From NCBI GenBank assembly GCA_026396335.1, contig JAPLWZ010000011.1, positions 1-5,459 of the forward strand: 5,459 bases of DNA. Direction: 5' to 3'. The position numbers and the translations under genes were made by a program. Below are positions 1 through 5,324 of this stretch, in pieces. This DNA is from Microcaldota archaeon (lineage in GTDB: Archaea > Micrarchaeota > Micrarchaeia > Anstonellales > Anstonellaceae). The notes under the pieces were generated by a model that was not told where the DNA came from, ran no database searches, and worked only from the letters and a program-made list of their open reading frames with translations. How positions within the stretch are numbered: the first letter of the stretch is position 1; every line of letters begins with the position of its first letter.

Positions 1-316
1 ATTCAATGGGCAGAGGCTTGCTTTTTTTTACAATCATGGAGCGGCGTTTTAGATAATCTGGCAAACCAGCAGGAACTTCCGATGAAATTAGGTGGTTCTC
101 TATCACGCCCTTCAATTTCTCAAACCAAAAGAGTGAAAGTTCGTGCAGCACAATTCCCTTGTATGGTATGCCTTCCGAAAAAACAACGTCAAATGCTGAT
201 AATCGGTCTGTTGCAACCATCAGCAGGTTGCCGTCTGGCAAATCGTATGTCTCGCGCACCTTTCCTTTTGAAAAGCGTTTCAGCGGCAAGTCAGTTGTAG
301 TAATAGCATTCTGCAT
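1..316 (-). CDS. purC: SAICAR synthase (PurC), N-terminal 105 residues, cut by window edge
   Basis: Phosphoribosylaminoimidazole-succinocarboxamide synthase joins aspartate to CAIR with ATP to make SAICAR in cytosolic purine synthesis. Read on the minus strand from ATG at 316-314, the frame stays open to base 1. Family motifs seen: the nucleotide-binding GKVRETYDL near residues 18-26, ATDRLSAFDVV at 35-45, IPYKG at 50-54, LSLFWFEKL at 60-68, NHLIS at 74-78 and RSMIVKKSKPLPIE at 92-105. The order and wording match the longer, yeast Ade1-like form rather than the short E. coli form; about 200 further residues should lie outside the window. The A8 run on the coding strand (bases 29-22) does not break the frame, since recognisable family sequence lies on both sides. 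The start is supported by GGTGGG 6-11 nt upstream and a TATA box about 37 nt upstream. It follows the ubiA-type gene with a 35-nt gap on the same strand. The identification is very secure; only the C-terminal half is unseen. Confidence 0.95.
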   Translation of the reverse strand, partial: MQNAITTTDLPLKRFSKGKVRETYDLPDGNLLMVATDRLSAFDVVFSEGIPYKGIVLHELSLFWFEKLKGVIENHLISSEVPAGLPDYLKRRSMIVKKSKPLPIE

Positions 317-349
317 TCTCCCACCCACCGAAGTTAAAGTGCGGCTAAT

Positions 350-359
350 CTTTATAATG
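350..359 (-). promoter_or_regulatory. Probable TATA box for purC, overlapping the end of the upstream gene
   Basis: Read on the minus strand, CATTATAAAG carries TATAAA at 356-351. The TAA stop codon of the prenyltransferase gene (354-352) lies inside it. Archaeal transcription normally starts about 25 nt downstream of the TATA centre, which here is near base 327, giving a leader of roughly 10 nt before the purC ATG at 316. The spacing is right, but the 35-nt gap also allows read-through from the upstream gene, so purC may use both routes. This is inferred from position and sequence only. Confidence 0.5.
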
Positions 360-1245
360 AAATAAGGGAGGCGGCGTAACCAAGCAGCCCAGCGCCAAGC
401 GCAAGAAGCGATGCCTTTCTCGCGGCTTCCAGGTTTCCTTTTGACTGGTCTCGCGCAACTGACACTGCCATTGCGGCAAATGCGAATGCGGTGAGAAGCA
501 CTAGTCCAATTGCAAGTATGTTTGCATGCAGCCCATAAAGAAAAGGAAGCGGGGAAAGTATTGCAGCCACTATGTATACTAGTGCTGCAAAGTAGCAGGC
601 ATTTTTCTTTCCAATCACCGCGGGCAGTGTCTTCGCCTTCCTGTGTTTGATGTCTCCCTCGACATCTTCTGTGGACTTTATTATTTCCCTGCCGAGCCCC
701 GCCACAAATGCCACTGCTGCAATTGCGAGCACTTCAGGCAGGAGCAATTTCTGCACCACCATATTGCCGAATATGAACGGGATTGCCATTGAAAGGCCGA
801 TGAATAGGTTGCCAACAAGCGGCAAATCCTTGAGCTTCCAGTTATATGCTATTGAGAGTGCTGCGAAAATTATTGCAACTATGAATGCGGATGAGGGCAG
901 CATGTAGGCAAAGAACATGGCAAGCAAATAGAATGTCGCGGAATAGGCAAGTGCCGCGTCTGGCAGAATTTCGCCTGACACGAGCGGCCTGTCCGTTCGC
1001 TTGTTTTCCTTGTCAGTTTTCACATCAAACCAGTCATTCAGCGAAAACGACGCCATTTCTATGAAGAACGGCACCAGGAGCGAAATGAAAACAGGCAGAG
1101 TAAGGACGAATTCAATGCCAAAATGGTTCTGTGCGAGTATTTCTGCAAATAGAACGGCAAACGAAAGCATTGCCGCGTGCTCTATCCGGAACAATCGTTT
1201 GTATGCGAGAAGCGTCCTTTTGAAAGCGGAAAGCGTTTTCATCAT
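352..1245 (-). CDS. ubiA: UbiA-family prenyltransferase, probable digeranylgeranylglyceryl phosphate synthase
   Basis: Integral membrane prenyltransferase. The archaeal family member transfers geranylgeranyl from its diphosphate to geranylgeranylglyceryl phosphate, the second ether bond of archaeal lipids. Numbered from ATG 1245 (297 aa), the first Mg/diphosphate motif NDWFDVKTD is at residues 70-78, followed by RTDRPLVSG. The second motif GREIIKSTEDVEGD is at 185-198, followed by KAKTLPAVIG. All key aspartates are present. Hydrophobic stretches before, between and after these motifs fit the usual eight to nine helices, and about 300 residues is the normal length. REIIK..EDVEGD is characteristic of the archaeal lipid branch, but other UbiA prenyl acceptors cannot be excluded. 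An upstream in-frame TTG at 1260 gives 302 aa, but it lies only about 6 nt from the TATA box, upstream of the expected transcript start near 1245. ATG 1245, or the adjacent ATG 1242, is therefore preferred, and the mRNA is probably leaderless. It is divergent from the LarC-like gene and upstream of purC. Confidence 0.9.
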   Translation of the reverse strand: MMKTLSAFKRTLLAYKRLFRIEHAAMLSFAVLFAEILAQNHFGIEFVLTLPVFISLLVPFFIEMASFSLNDWFDVKTDKENKRTDRPLVSGEILPDAALAYSATFYLLAMFFAYMLPSSAFIVAIIFAALSIAYNWKLKDLPLVGNLFIGLSMAIPFIFGNMVVQKLLLPEVLAIAAVAFVAGLGREIIKSTEDVEGDIKHRKAKTLPAVIGKKNACYFAALVYIVAAILSPLPFLYGLHANILAIGLVLLTAFAFAAMAVSVARDQSKGNLEAARKASLLALGAGLLGYAASLISL

Positions 1246-1265
1246 GGATTGGATTGGCAACGGCG

Positions 1266-1275
1266 TATTTATAAG
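1266..1275. promoter_or_regulatory. Shared divergent TATA box between the ubiA-type gene and the plus-strand cluster
   Basis: TATTTATAAG reads CTTATAAATA on the minus strand, both good archaeal TATA boxes, around the exact palindrome TTATAA at 1269-1274. On the minus strand the expected transcript start is near 1245, exactly at the preferred ubiA ATG, so that mRNA is probably leaderless. On the plus strand the expected start is near 1297, 5 nt before GTG 1302 and about 17 nt before ATG 1314. The minus direction has the more A-rich upstream flank (AAAAAGGGC), which may act as a BRE; the plus direction lacks one. Minus-strand use is well supported; plus-strand use is likely because no other TATA-like sequence lies between the two genes. 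Confidence 0.65.
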
Positions 1276-1313
1276 CCCTTTTTACCCACTATTTTCTCGG
1301 TGTGGATTTGGGA

Positions 1314-1706
1314 ATGATTCTGTTAGAATGCACTCTTGATGACATTACGGGTGAAGAGCTAGCGCATGCGATTGATGCACTCGTAAAGTCCGGCGCAGCA
1401 GACGCGCACGCGCTTTTTGGCATTGGGAAAAAAGGCAGACCTGTATTCGTGCTTCGCGTTGTTTGTGATGAGGCAAGAGCGCAAAAATTCTCCGAGGCGA
1501 TGGCGCGCGAAACAGGCACCATGGGAGTGAAGAAATTCCCCTTCGCCCACTTTGACTTTGAAAAAAAGATGGGCAAAATAAGGGGAGTGCTGCAAAAATC
1601 CACCAGCTACTCCTCCAAGTTCGAATATGAGGAACTTCGTCGCAAATCGGACAAAACGGGCATCTCTTTAAGAGAGCTTGCGAAAAAATTGAAAAGAAAA
1701 CTGTGA
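1314..1706 (+). CDS. Stand-alone LarC C-terminal (DUF111/LarC2)-like protein
   Basis: This 130-residue protein resembles only the C-terminal part of LarC, the CTP-dependent enzyme that inserts nickel into the nickel-pincer nucleotide cofactor of lactate racemase. Seen from ATG 1314: LLECTLDDITGEEL at residues 3-16 (family E-T-N-x-D-D-x-T-G-E), GKKGRPVFVL at 38-47 (family K-x-x-R-P), RETGTMGVKK at 65-74, and a C-terminal EYEELRRKSDKTGISLREL at 104-122, matching the family's K-P-E-Y-E-D and G-x-x-L-R-E-V ending. No LarC1 half lies upstream, where the promoter and a divergent gene sit. In lactobacilli the C-terminal half is known to bind Mn-CTP; whether this protein does so, and what it metallates, is unknown. 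GTG 1302 is an alternative start adding four residues; ATG is preferred because the conserved domain begins directly after it and GGTG lies upstream at 1299-1302. Its stop overlaps a GTG in frame with the agmatinase gene, suggesting coupled translation. Confidence 0.8.
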   Translation: MILLECTLDDITGEELAHAIDALVKSGAADAHALFGIGKKGRPVFVLRVVCDEARAQKFSEAMARETGTMGVKKFPFAHFDFEKKMGKIRGVLQKSTSYSSKFEYEELRRKSDKTGISLRELAKKLKRKL

Positions 1707-1717
1707 GTGTGAAAACT

Positions 1718-2584
1718 ATGCCATTCAATATATTCCACATCGGGCTGCCAAGGACCTTTCTTGGGGTGCAAAACCCAAAAGAAAGCGACGCAAAGTACGT
1801 GGTGCTTTCCTCTGCTTACGACTCCACTGCGAGCTACGGTGTCGGAATGCGATTCGGCCCGCACGCGATTATCGAGGCGAGCAGGCAAGTGGAAACATAC
1901 GGCATTGACACCTCGCGCGATTTTGCCGAGTGCGGCATCTATACTTGCGACGAGCTCGAAGTGGACAGGGGCTCTCCAGAACAGAATTGCAAGTACGTTC
2001 AGGAAGCAGTGGAAGCGGTTCTTGCAGCAGGCAAAATCCCAATCCTTCTCGGCGGAGAGCACTCTGTTTCAGTCGGTGCATTCAATGCGTTTGCACCCCG
2101 CGCGAAAAATATTTCAATCCTTCACATTGACGCGCACGCAGACATGCGCGACGAGTACGAGGGGACTGCGTTCAACCACGCATGCGTCATGCGCAGGTGC
2201 CGCGAGAAATTCCACGCGGTTTCTGTCGGAATACGCAGTTACTCCGCAGAAGAGGCAGAAGTGATCAAGAAGGAAAAGCTCGACGTTTTCGGTGTGGACT
2301 TCAAGGCTGATGAAATAGTGAAGAAACTGAAAGATGAAGTTTACGTGACAATTGACATTGACGGATTTGACCCGTCAGAAGCGCCTGCTGTGGGCACACC
2401 CGAGCCTGGCGGGCTGCACTGGAAGCAGGTGACAGACCTCTTGCACGAAGTGTCGAAAAAGAAAAAGATCGTGGGCTTTGACATAGTGGAGCTTTGCCCC
2501 ATTCCTGGGAACACAGTGACTGATTTCCTCGCAGCGCGCCTAACATACAAACTCATTGGCTTTATTGAAACAGGAAAGAAGTGA
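1718..2584 (+). CDS. speB: Agmatinase / arginase-family ureohydrolase
   Basis: Cytosolic binuclear-metal hydrolase that splits urea from a guanidino substrate. Archaeal relatives act on agmatine (giving putrescine) or aminopropylagmatine (giving spermidine). Numbered from ATG 1718 (288 aa), all metal ligands of the family are present: His115 in GGEHS, Asp138, His140 and Asp142 in DAHAD, and Asp213 and Asp215 in DIDGFDPS. The substrate-side acid Glu258 in FDIVEL and His154 in FNHA are also present. RDEYEGTAFNHACVMRR after DAHAD, and APAVGTPEPGGL later, are typical of archaeal agmatinases. Length is normal. Start choice is open: GTG 1703 overlaps the upstream stop by 4 nt (GTGA), GTG 1709 follows, and ATG 1718 has GTGA 5 nt upstream; ATG is slightly preferred. 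HMG-CoA reductase begins 4 nt after its stop. The ureohydrolase family is certain, agmatine as substrate likely; arginine, guanidinobutyrate or aminopropylagmatine are alternatives. Confidence 0.92.
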   Translation: MPFNIFHIGLPRTFLGVQNPKESDAKYVVLSSAYDSTASYGVGMRFGPHAIIEASRQVETYGIDTSRDFAECGIYTCDELEVDRGSPEQNCKYVQEAVEAVLAAGKIPILLGGEHSVSVGAFNAFAPRAKNISILHIDAHADMRDEYEGTAFNHACVMRRCREKFHAVSVGIRSYSAEEAEVIKKEKLDVFGVDFKADEIVKKLKDEVYVTIDIDGFDPSEAPAVGTPEPGGLHWKQVTDLLHEVSKKKKIVGFDIVELCPIPGNTVTDFLAARLTYKLIGFIETGKK

Positions 2585-2588
2585 AAAA

Positions 2589-3857
2589 ATGGCAAAAACA
2601 TCTGCAATTTCGGGTTTCTACAAGCTTGCGCGCGAGACGCGCATAGATGAGGTGAAAAGTTTCTCCGGCTTGACTGAAGCGCAGGCGAAAATCCTGCTCG
2701 CAGCAAATCCTCTTCTGGCAGCCACTGCTGAAAAGACAAGCGAGAATGTAATTTCCGTTCACGGGCTGCCCTTTTCAGTTGCGACAAACTTCATAATCAA
2801 CGGCTGTGAATCGCTCGTTCCCATGAGCATTGAGGAGCCCTCTGTCGTCGCCGCGGCAAGCAATGCTGCCAAGCTTTGCAGGGACACTGGCGGATTCTCG
2901 GCAAATGCCGACCCGCCTGTCATGATCGGGCAGATACAAATCATCGGCATTAAGGACGCGAAAGCGGTTGCAAAGAAACTGAATGGCGCAAAAGATGAAA
3001 TCCTCAAATTCTCCGAGCCTTTCGCAGCAAACATTGCGGCATATGGCGGGGGATTGCGCGGATTTTCCGCAAAGGCGCTTGATACGAAGCGCGGAGAAAT
3101 GGCAGTCGCGGAATTCCACATCGACGTTCGCGACTCAATGGGCGCGAATACTGTCAACACGATACTTGAAGGCGCAGCGCCGAAAATTGCGGAAATTTCC
3201 GGCGGCAAGGTGTGCCTGCGGATCATCTCCAATTTAGCAGTGCTGCGGCTTGCTCGCGCTACTGCAATCTGGAAAGCAGAAATAATCGGCGCAGATGCGG
3301 TTGAGGGAATACTCGACGCATGGGCATTTGCCGAAGCAGACATTTACCGCTGCGCCACGCACAACAAGGGGATAATGAACGGCATTGACGCCGTCGCAGT
3401 TGCAACGGGCAACGATTGGCGTGCGGTTGAGGCAGGCGCGCACGCATACGCTGCAATTTCCGGCAGGTACTCATCGCTAACACGCTACAGAAAGCTTCCG
3501 AATGGCGACTTGCAGGGTGAAATAGAGCTGCCCATGGCAGTGGCAATTGTTGGCGGCGCAACACGCTCGCTCCCTTCTGCGCAAGTCGCGCTTTCTATTT
3601 CAGGCGTAAAGTCCGCAGGCGAACTCGCGTGCATGATTGCGTCCGTTGGCTTGGCACAAAACTTCGCAGCGCTCAAAGCGCTTTCAACCGAGGGCATACA
3701 GCGCGGGCATATGGAATTACACGCGAAAAACATTGCAATTGCCGCAGGTGCAGAGGGTGCGGAAATAGATGCGGTTGCAACACAAATGGCGTCTGAGAAA
3801 AGCATTTCAACTAAAAGGGCGGGCGAAATACTCGCAGCCGCAAGGAAAAAGAAGTAA
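2589..3857 (+). CDS. mvaA: Class II hydroxymethylglutaryl-CoA reductase
   Basis: Reduces HMG-CoA to mevalonate, the committed step to isoprenoids, or degrades mevalonate in reverse as in Pseudomonas mevalonii. The 422-residue soluble protein follows the class II pattern almost motif by motif: ENVIS at 52-56, NFIINGCESLVPMSIEEPSV at 67-86, DVRDSMGANTVN at 179-190, RIISNLAVLRLARA at 211-224, ATHNKGIMNGID at 256-267, GNDWRAVEAGAHAYA at 274-288, VGGATRSLP at 321-329, and GLAQNFAALKALSTEGIQRG from 354, followed directly by HMELHA. Catalytic Glu83, Lys260, Asp276 and His374 are all present (P. mevalonii Glu83, Lys267, Asp283, His381). There is no membrane anchor. A helical C-terminal flap (375-422) is intact. 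ATG 2589 lies 4 nt after the agmatinase stop with AGTGA at 2580-2584; an upstream TTG at 2556 lies inside the agmatinase gene and is disfavoured. Position 146, aspartate in the NADH-using Pseudomonas enzyme, is alanine. In an archaeon with ether-lipid genes nearby the biosynthetic direction is more likely. Confidence 0.97.
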   Translation: MAKTSAISGFYKLARETRIDEVKSFSGLTEAQAKILLAANPLLAATAEKTSENVISVHGLPFSVATNFIINGCESLVPMSIEEPSVVAAASNAAKLCRDTGGFSANADPPVMIGQIQIIGIKDAKAVAKKLNGAKDEILKFSEPFAANIAAYGGGLRGFSAKALDTKRGEMAVAEFHIDVRDSMGANTVNTILEGAAPKIAEISGGKVCLRIISNLAVLRLARATAIWKAEIIGADAVEGILDAWAFAEADIYRCATHNKGIMNGIDAVAVATGNDWRAVEAGAHAYAAISGRYSSLTRYRKLPNGDLQGEIELPMAVAIVGGATRSLPSAQVALSISGVKSAGELACMIASVGLAQNFAALKALSTEGIQRGHMELHAKNIAIAAGAEGAEIDAVATQMASEKSISTKRAGEILAAARKKK

Positions 3858-3869
3858 CGGGTTGGTTTT

Positions 3870-5324
3870 ATGGATTTCAAGTTCGAAAGGAATGACATTT
3901 ACGCAGTGCTCATTGTGTTCCTGCTTTCATTCGGGATATTGTTTTTCCCCTTAAAATCAACTCTTCCCGAGTTCGGCGCGGCAACACAGATCGGTAGCGC
4001 GCTTTCAGGCAAGGCAGCCGCGCCATACGTAGCAGTTGCCGCAGCCATTGCACCACTTTTCGGCGCAACAGCAACAAACCCGCAGTCAATTGTGGAATTT
4101 CTCATGATTTTCCCGCCGCTATTGCTTGCGCTGACTTCGCTCTTCCTGTATGCGGCAATAAGGCAGCTTTCAATCAAGCGGACGCCTGCTGCATTTGCGG
4201 CAGTGCTTTTCCCTCTTTCGCTTTCAGCATTTTCATTCCTGCCGGGTGTTTACTCTAGTGCTGCCCTTGCAGCGCTTTTCTTTGCGCTCTTCCTGTTCTT
4301 TTTCTTTACTTTTGCCTCGCAGAAAAAGACGATGATGCTAGTTCCGGCAATTCTTTTTGCAGCGCTTTCGGCATACATTAACGCTGCATTCGGAATTGCA
4401 GGCATCGTAGCAGTGCTTTCATTCGCAGCAAATGCATACCTCAAGGGTGACAAGAGGCTGCCTCAGTTCGCAGTGCTTGCAATTGTTTTTGCGGCGGCAA
4501 TGTATTTCTCAACTGATGCAACGGGGCTTTACTTCAATGCGAAAAATATTGGTGCGGCGTTTGCGCTAATGCCTTTCATTGTGGCGGCTGCTTCGGTTTC
4601 CGCAGTGCTGTTTTTCATGGCAAAAGCAAGCGTGGACCATTTCCTGTTGTTCATCGCCGGGCTGTTCACCGCGGTGTTCTCTCCGCTCGCAGGCGCGTTG
4701 CTTCTTGCAATTCCTGCGGCAGGCGGGATATCTTCTGACCCGCAATACTCTGACAAGGATATGTCTGGTGCGCTTCTCTTCCTTTCAGGCGAAAACGCGC
4801 AATCAATTGCAATATTGGGCTCCGCGGATGCAGCGCGCTTTTATTCCCCTGGTGCAGCCCTCTCTTCCCAGCAGGATTTTACCTCCTATCTTCTGACTGG
4901 CGCACCAAAGATGCAATCCGGCACTTATGCGGTGCTTTCGCTTGCCTATTTTGATGACCAGCTTTCCGGAGGCAATTTTGATTCGTTCTTCTATGCGAAC
5001 AACTTCACTTCCGGCACTGGCAAATTCGCATTGTTCTATTCGACATCTGGCAGGCTATTGGCGCGGGAAGTCGCGGCAGACGGCTCATTTGCGCTCAAGG
5101 ACGGCGTGCTTTTGGACGGATCGGGCCGCCAATACGCGGCAGTTCCGCTCTCACGCATGCTAATGCTGGTTCCTGAAAAACAGTTCACCAGCCAAAGCAA
5201 CAGGATGATTGTGCTTGAGGAAGGCGCATCCCTCCCGTACTTCATGAAAATATATTCAGGAGGGGCGGCAGAGCTTACAGAAAAAGGGGAGTTCGGCAAA
5301 GTGTCGGTTTACAAGGTGAACTAA
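3870..5324 (+). CDS. Polytopic membrane protein with C-terminal outer domain, remotely STT3/AglB-like
   Basis: A 484-residue protein with no confident family assignment. Hydrophobic segments run at about 11-29, 52-66 (weak), 74-98, 107-124, 128-148, 154-172, 173-190, 198-213, 226-250 and 256-284, giving eight to ten helices. A soluble domain of about 200 residues (285-484), rich in Ser, Gly, Phe and Tyr, follows. The plan (helix bundle then C-terminal outer domain), the FPPLLLALTSLFLYAAIRQL segment at 81-100, the ALLFLSGENA segment at 301-310 where STT3 proteins have their post-membrane helix, and a terminal YFMKIYSGG...GKVSVYKV resembling AglB C-termini all suggest a divergent GT-C oligosaccharyltransferase relative. 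However, the WWDYG motif and the acidic catalytic residues of the membrane loops are not seen, so it may be inactive as a transferase or serve another role. The start is ATG, 12 nt after the HMG-CoA reductase stop, with only a weak ribosome-binding site (GGGTTGG). The next gene starts directly after its stop. Membrane placement is sure, function is not. Confidence 0.85.
   Translation: MDFKFERNDIYAVLIVFLLSFGILFFPLKSTLPEFGAATQIGSALSGKAAAPYVAVAAAIAPLFGATATNPQSIVEFLMIFPPLLLALTSLFLYAAIRQLSIKRTPAAFAAVLFPLSLSAFSFLPGVYSSAALAALFFALFLFFFFTFASQKKTMMLVPAILFAALSAYINAAFGIAGIVAVLSFAANAYLKGDKRLPQFAVLAIVFAAAMYFSTDATGLYFNAKNIGAAFALMPFIVAAASVSAVLFFMAKASVDHFLLFIAGLFTAVFSPLAGALLLAIPAAGGISSDPQYSDKDMSGALLFLSGENAQSIAILGSADAARFYSPGAALSSQQDFTSYLLTGAPKMQSGTYAVLSLAYFDDQLSGGNFDSFFYANNFTSGTGKFALFYSTSGRLLAREVAADGSFALKDGVLLDGSGRQYAAVPLSRMLMLVPEKQFTSQSNRMIVLEEGASLPYFMKIYSGGAAELTEKGEFGKVSVYKVN
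5314..5319 (+). promoter_or_regulatory. Strong ribosome-binding site inside the end of the membrane protein gene
   Basis: AGGTGA is complementary to the archaeal 16S rRNA 3' end (GGAGGTGATC type) and lies 5 nt before ATG 5325. It occupies the Lys-Val-Asn codons that end the membrane protein gene. It fixes the start of the next gene although no bases separate the two genes, and points to coupled translation. Confidence 0.75.

Noticed and set aside
22..29. T8 run (A8 on the purC coding strand) as a possible frameshift site
   Set aside because: Recognisable PurC sequence continues in the same frame on both sides (RSMIVKK then PLPIE), so there is no frameshift here.
82..365. Two short plus-strand open frames at the left end
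   Set aside because: They run antisense to purC, whose minus-strand frame carries clear family motifs throughout; the plus frames resemble nothing known.
1246..1260. TTG 1260 as start of the prenyltransferase
   Set aside because: It lies about 6 nt from the TATA box, upstream of the expected transcript start, and adds only five residues outside the conserved domain.
1277..1296. T-rich stretch between the divergent genes as a terminator
   Set aside because: It lies upstream of both divergent genes, where no transcript needs to end, and has no hairpin or long T run.
1727..1734. AATATATT as an internal TATA box
   Set aside because: It lies just inside the agmatinase gene and would start transcripts near base 1757, with no gene start nearby.
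1607..2062. 151-residue minus-strand open frame
   Set aside because: It is antisense to the agmatinase gene with its complete metal-binding motifs, and has no recognisable domain.
2759..3343. 194-residue minus-strand open frame, and a similar one at 3485-3898
   Set aside because: These are antisense shadows of the HMG-CoA reductase gene, made long by its GCN-rich codons; their composition (Ser/Ala-rich, no motifs) is typical of such shadows.
4200..4940. Recurrent GCAGTGCTT-like words in the membrane protein gene
   Set aside because: They fall in the same reading frame and encode Ala-Val-Leu in different helices, so they reflect codon choice and hydrophobic composition rather than a DNA repeat.
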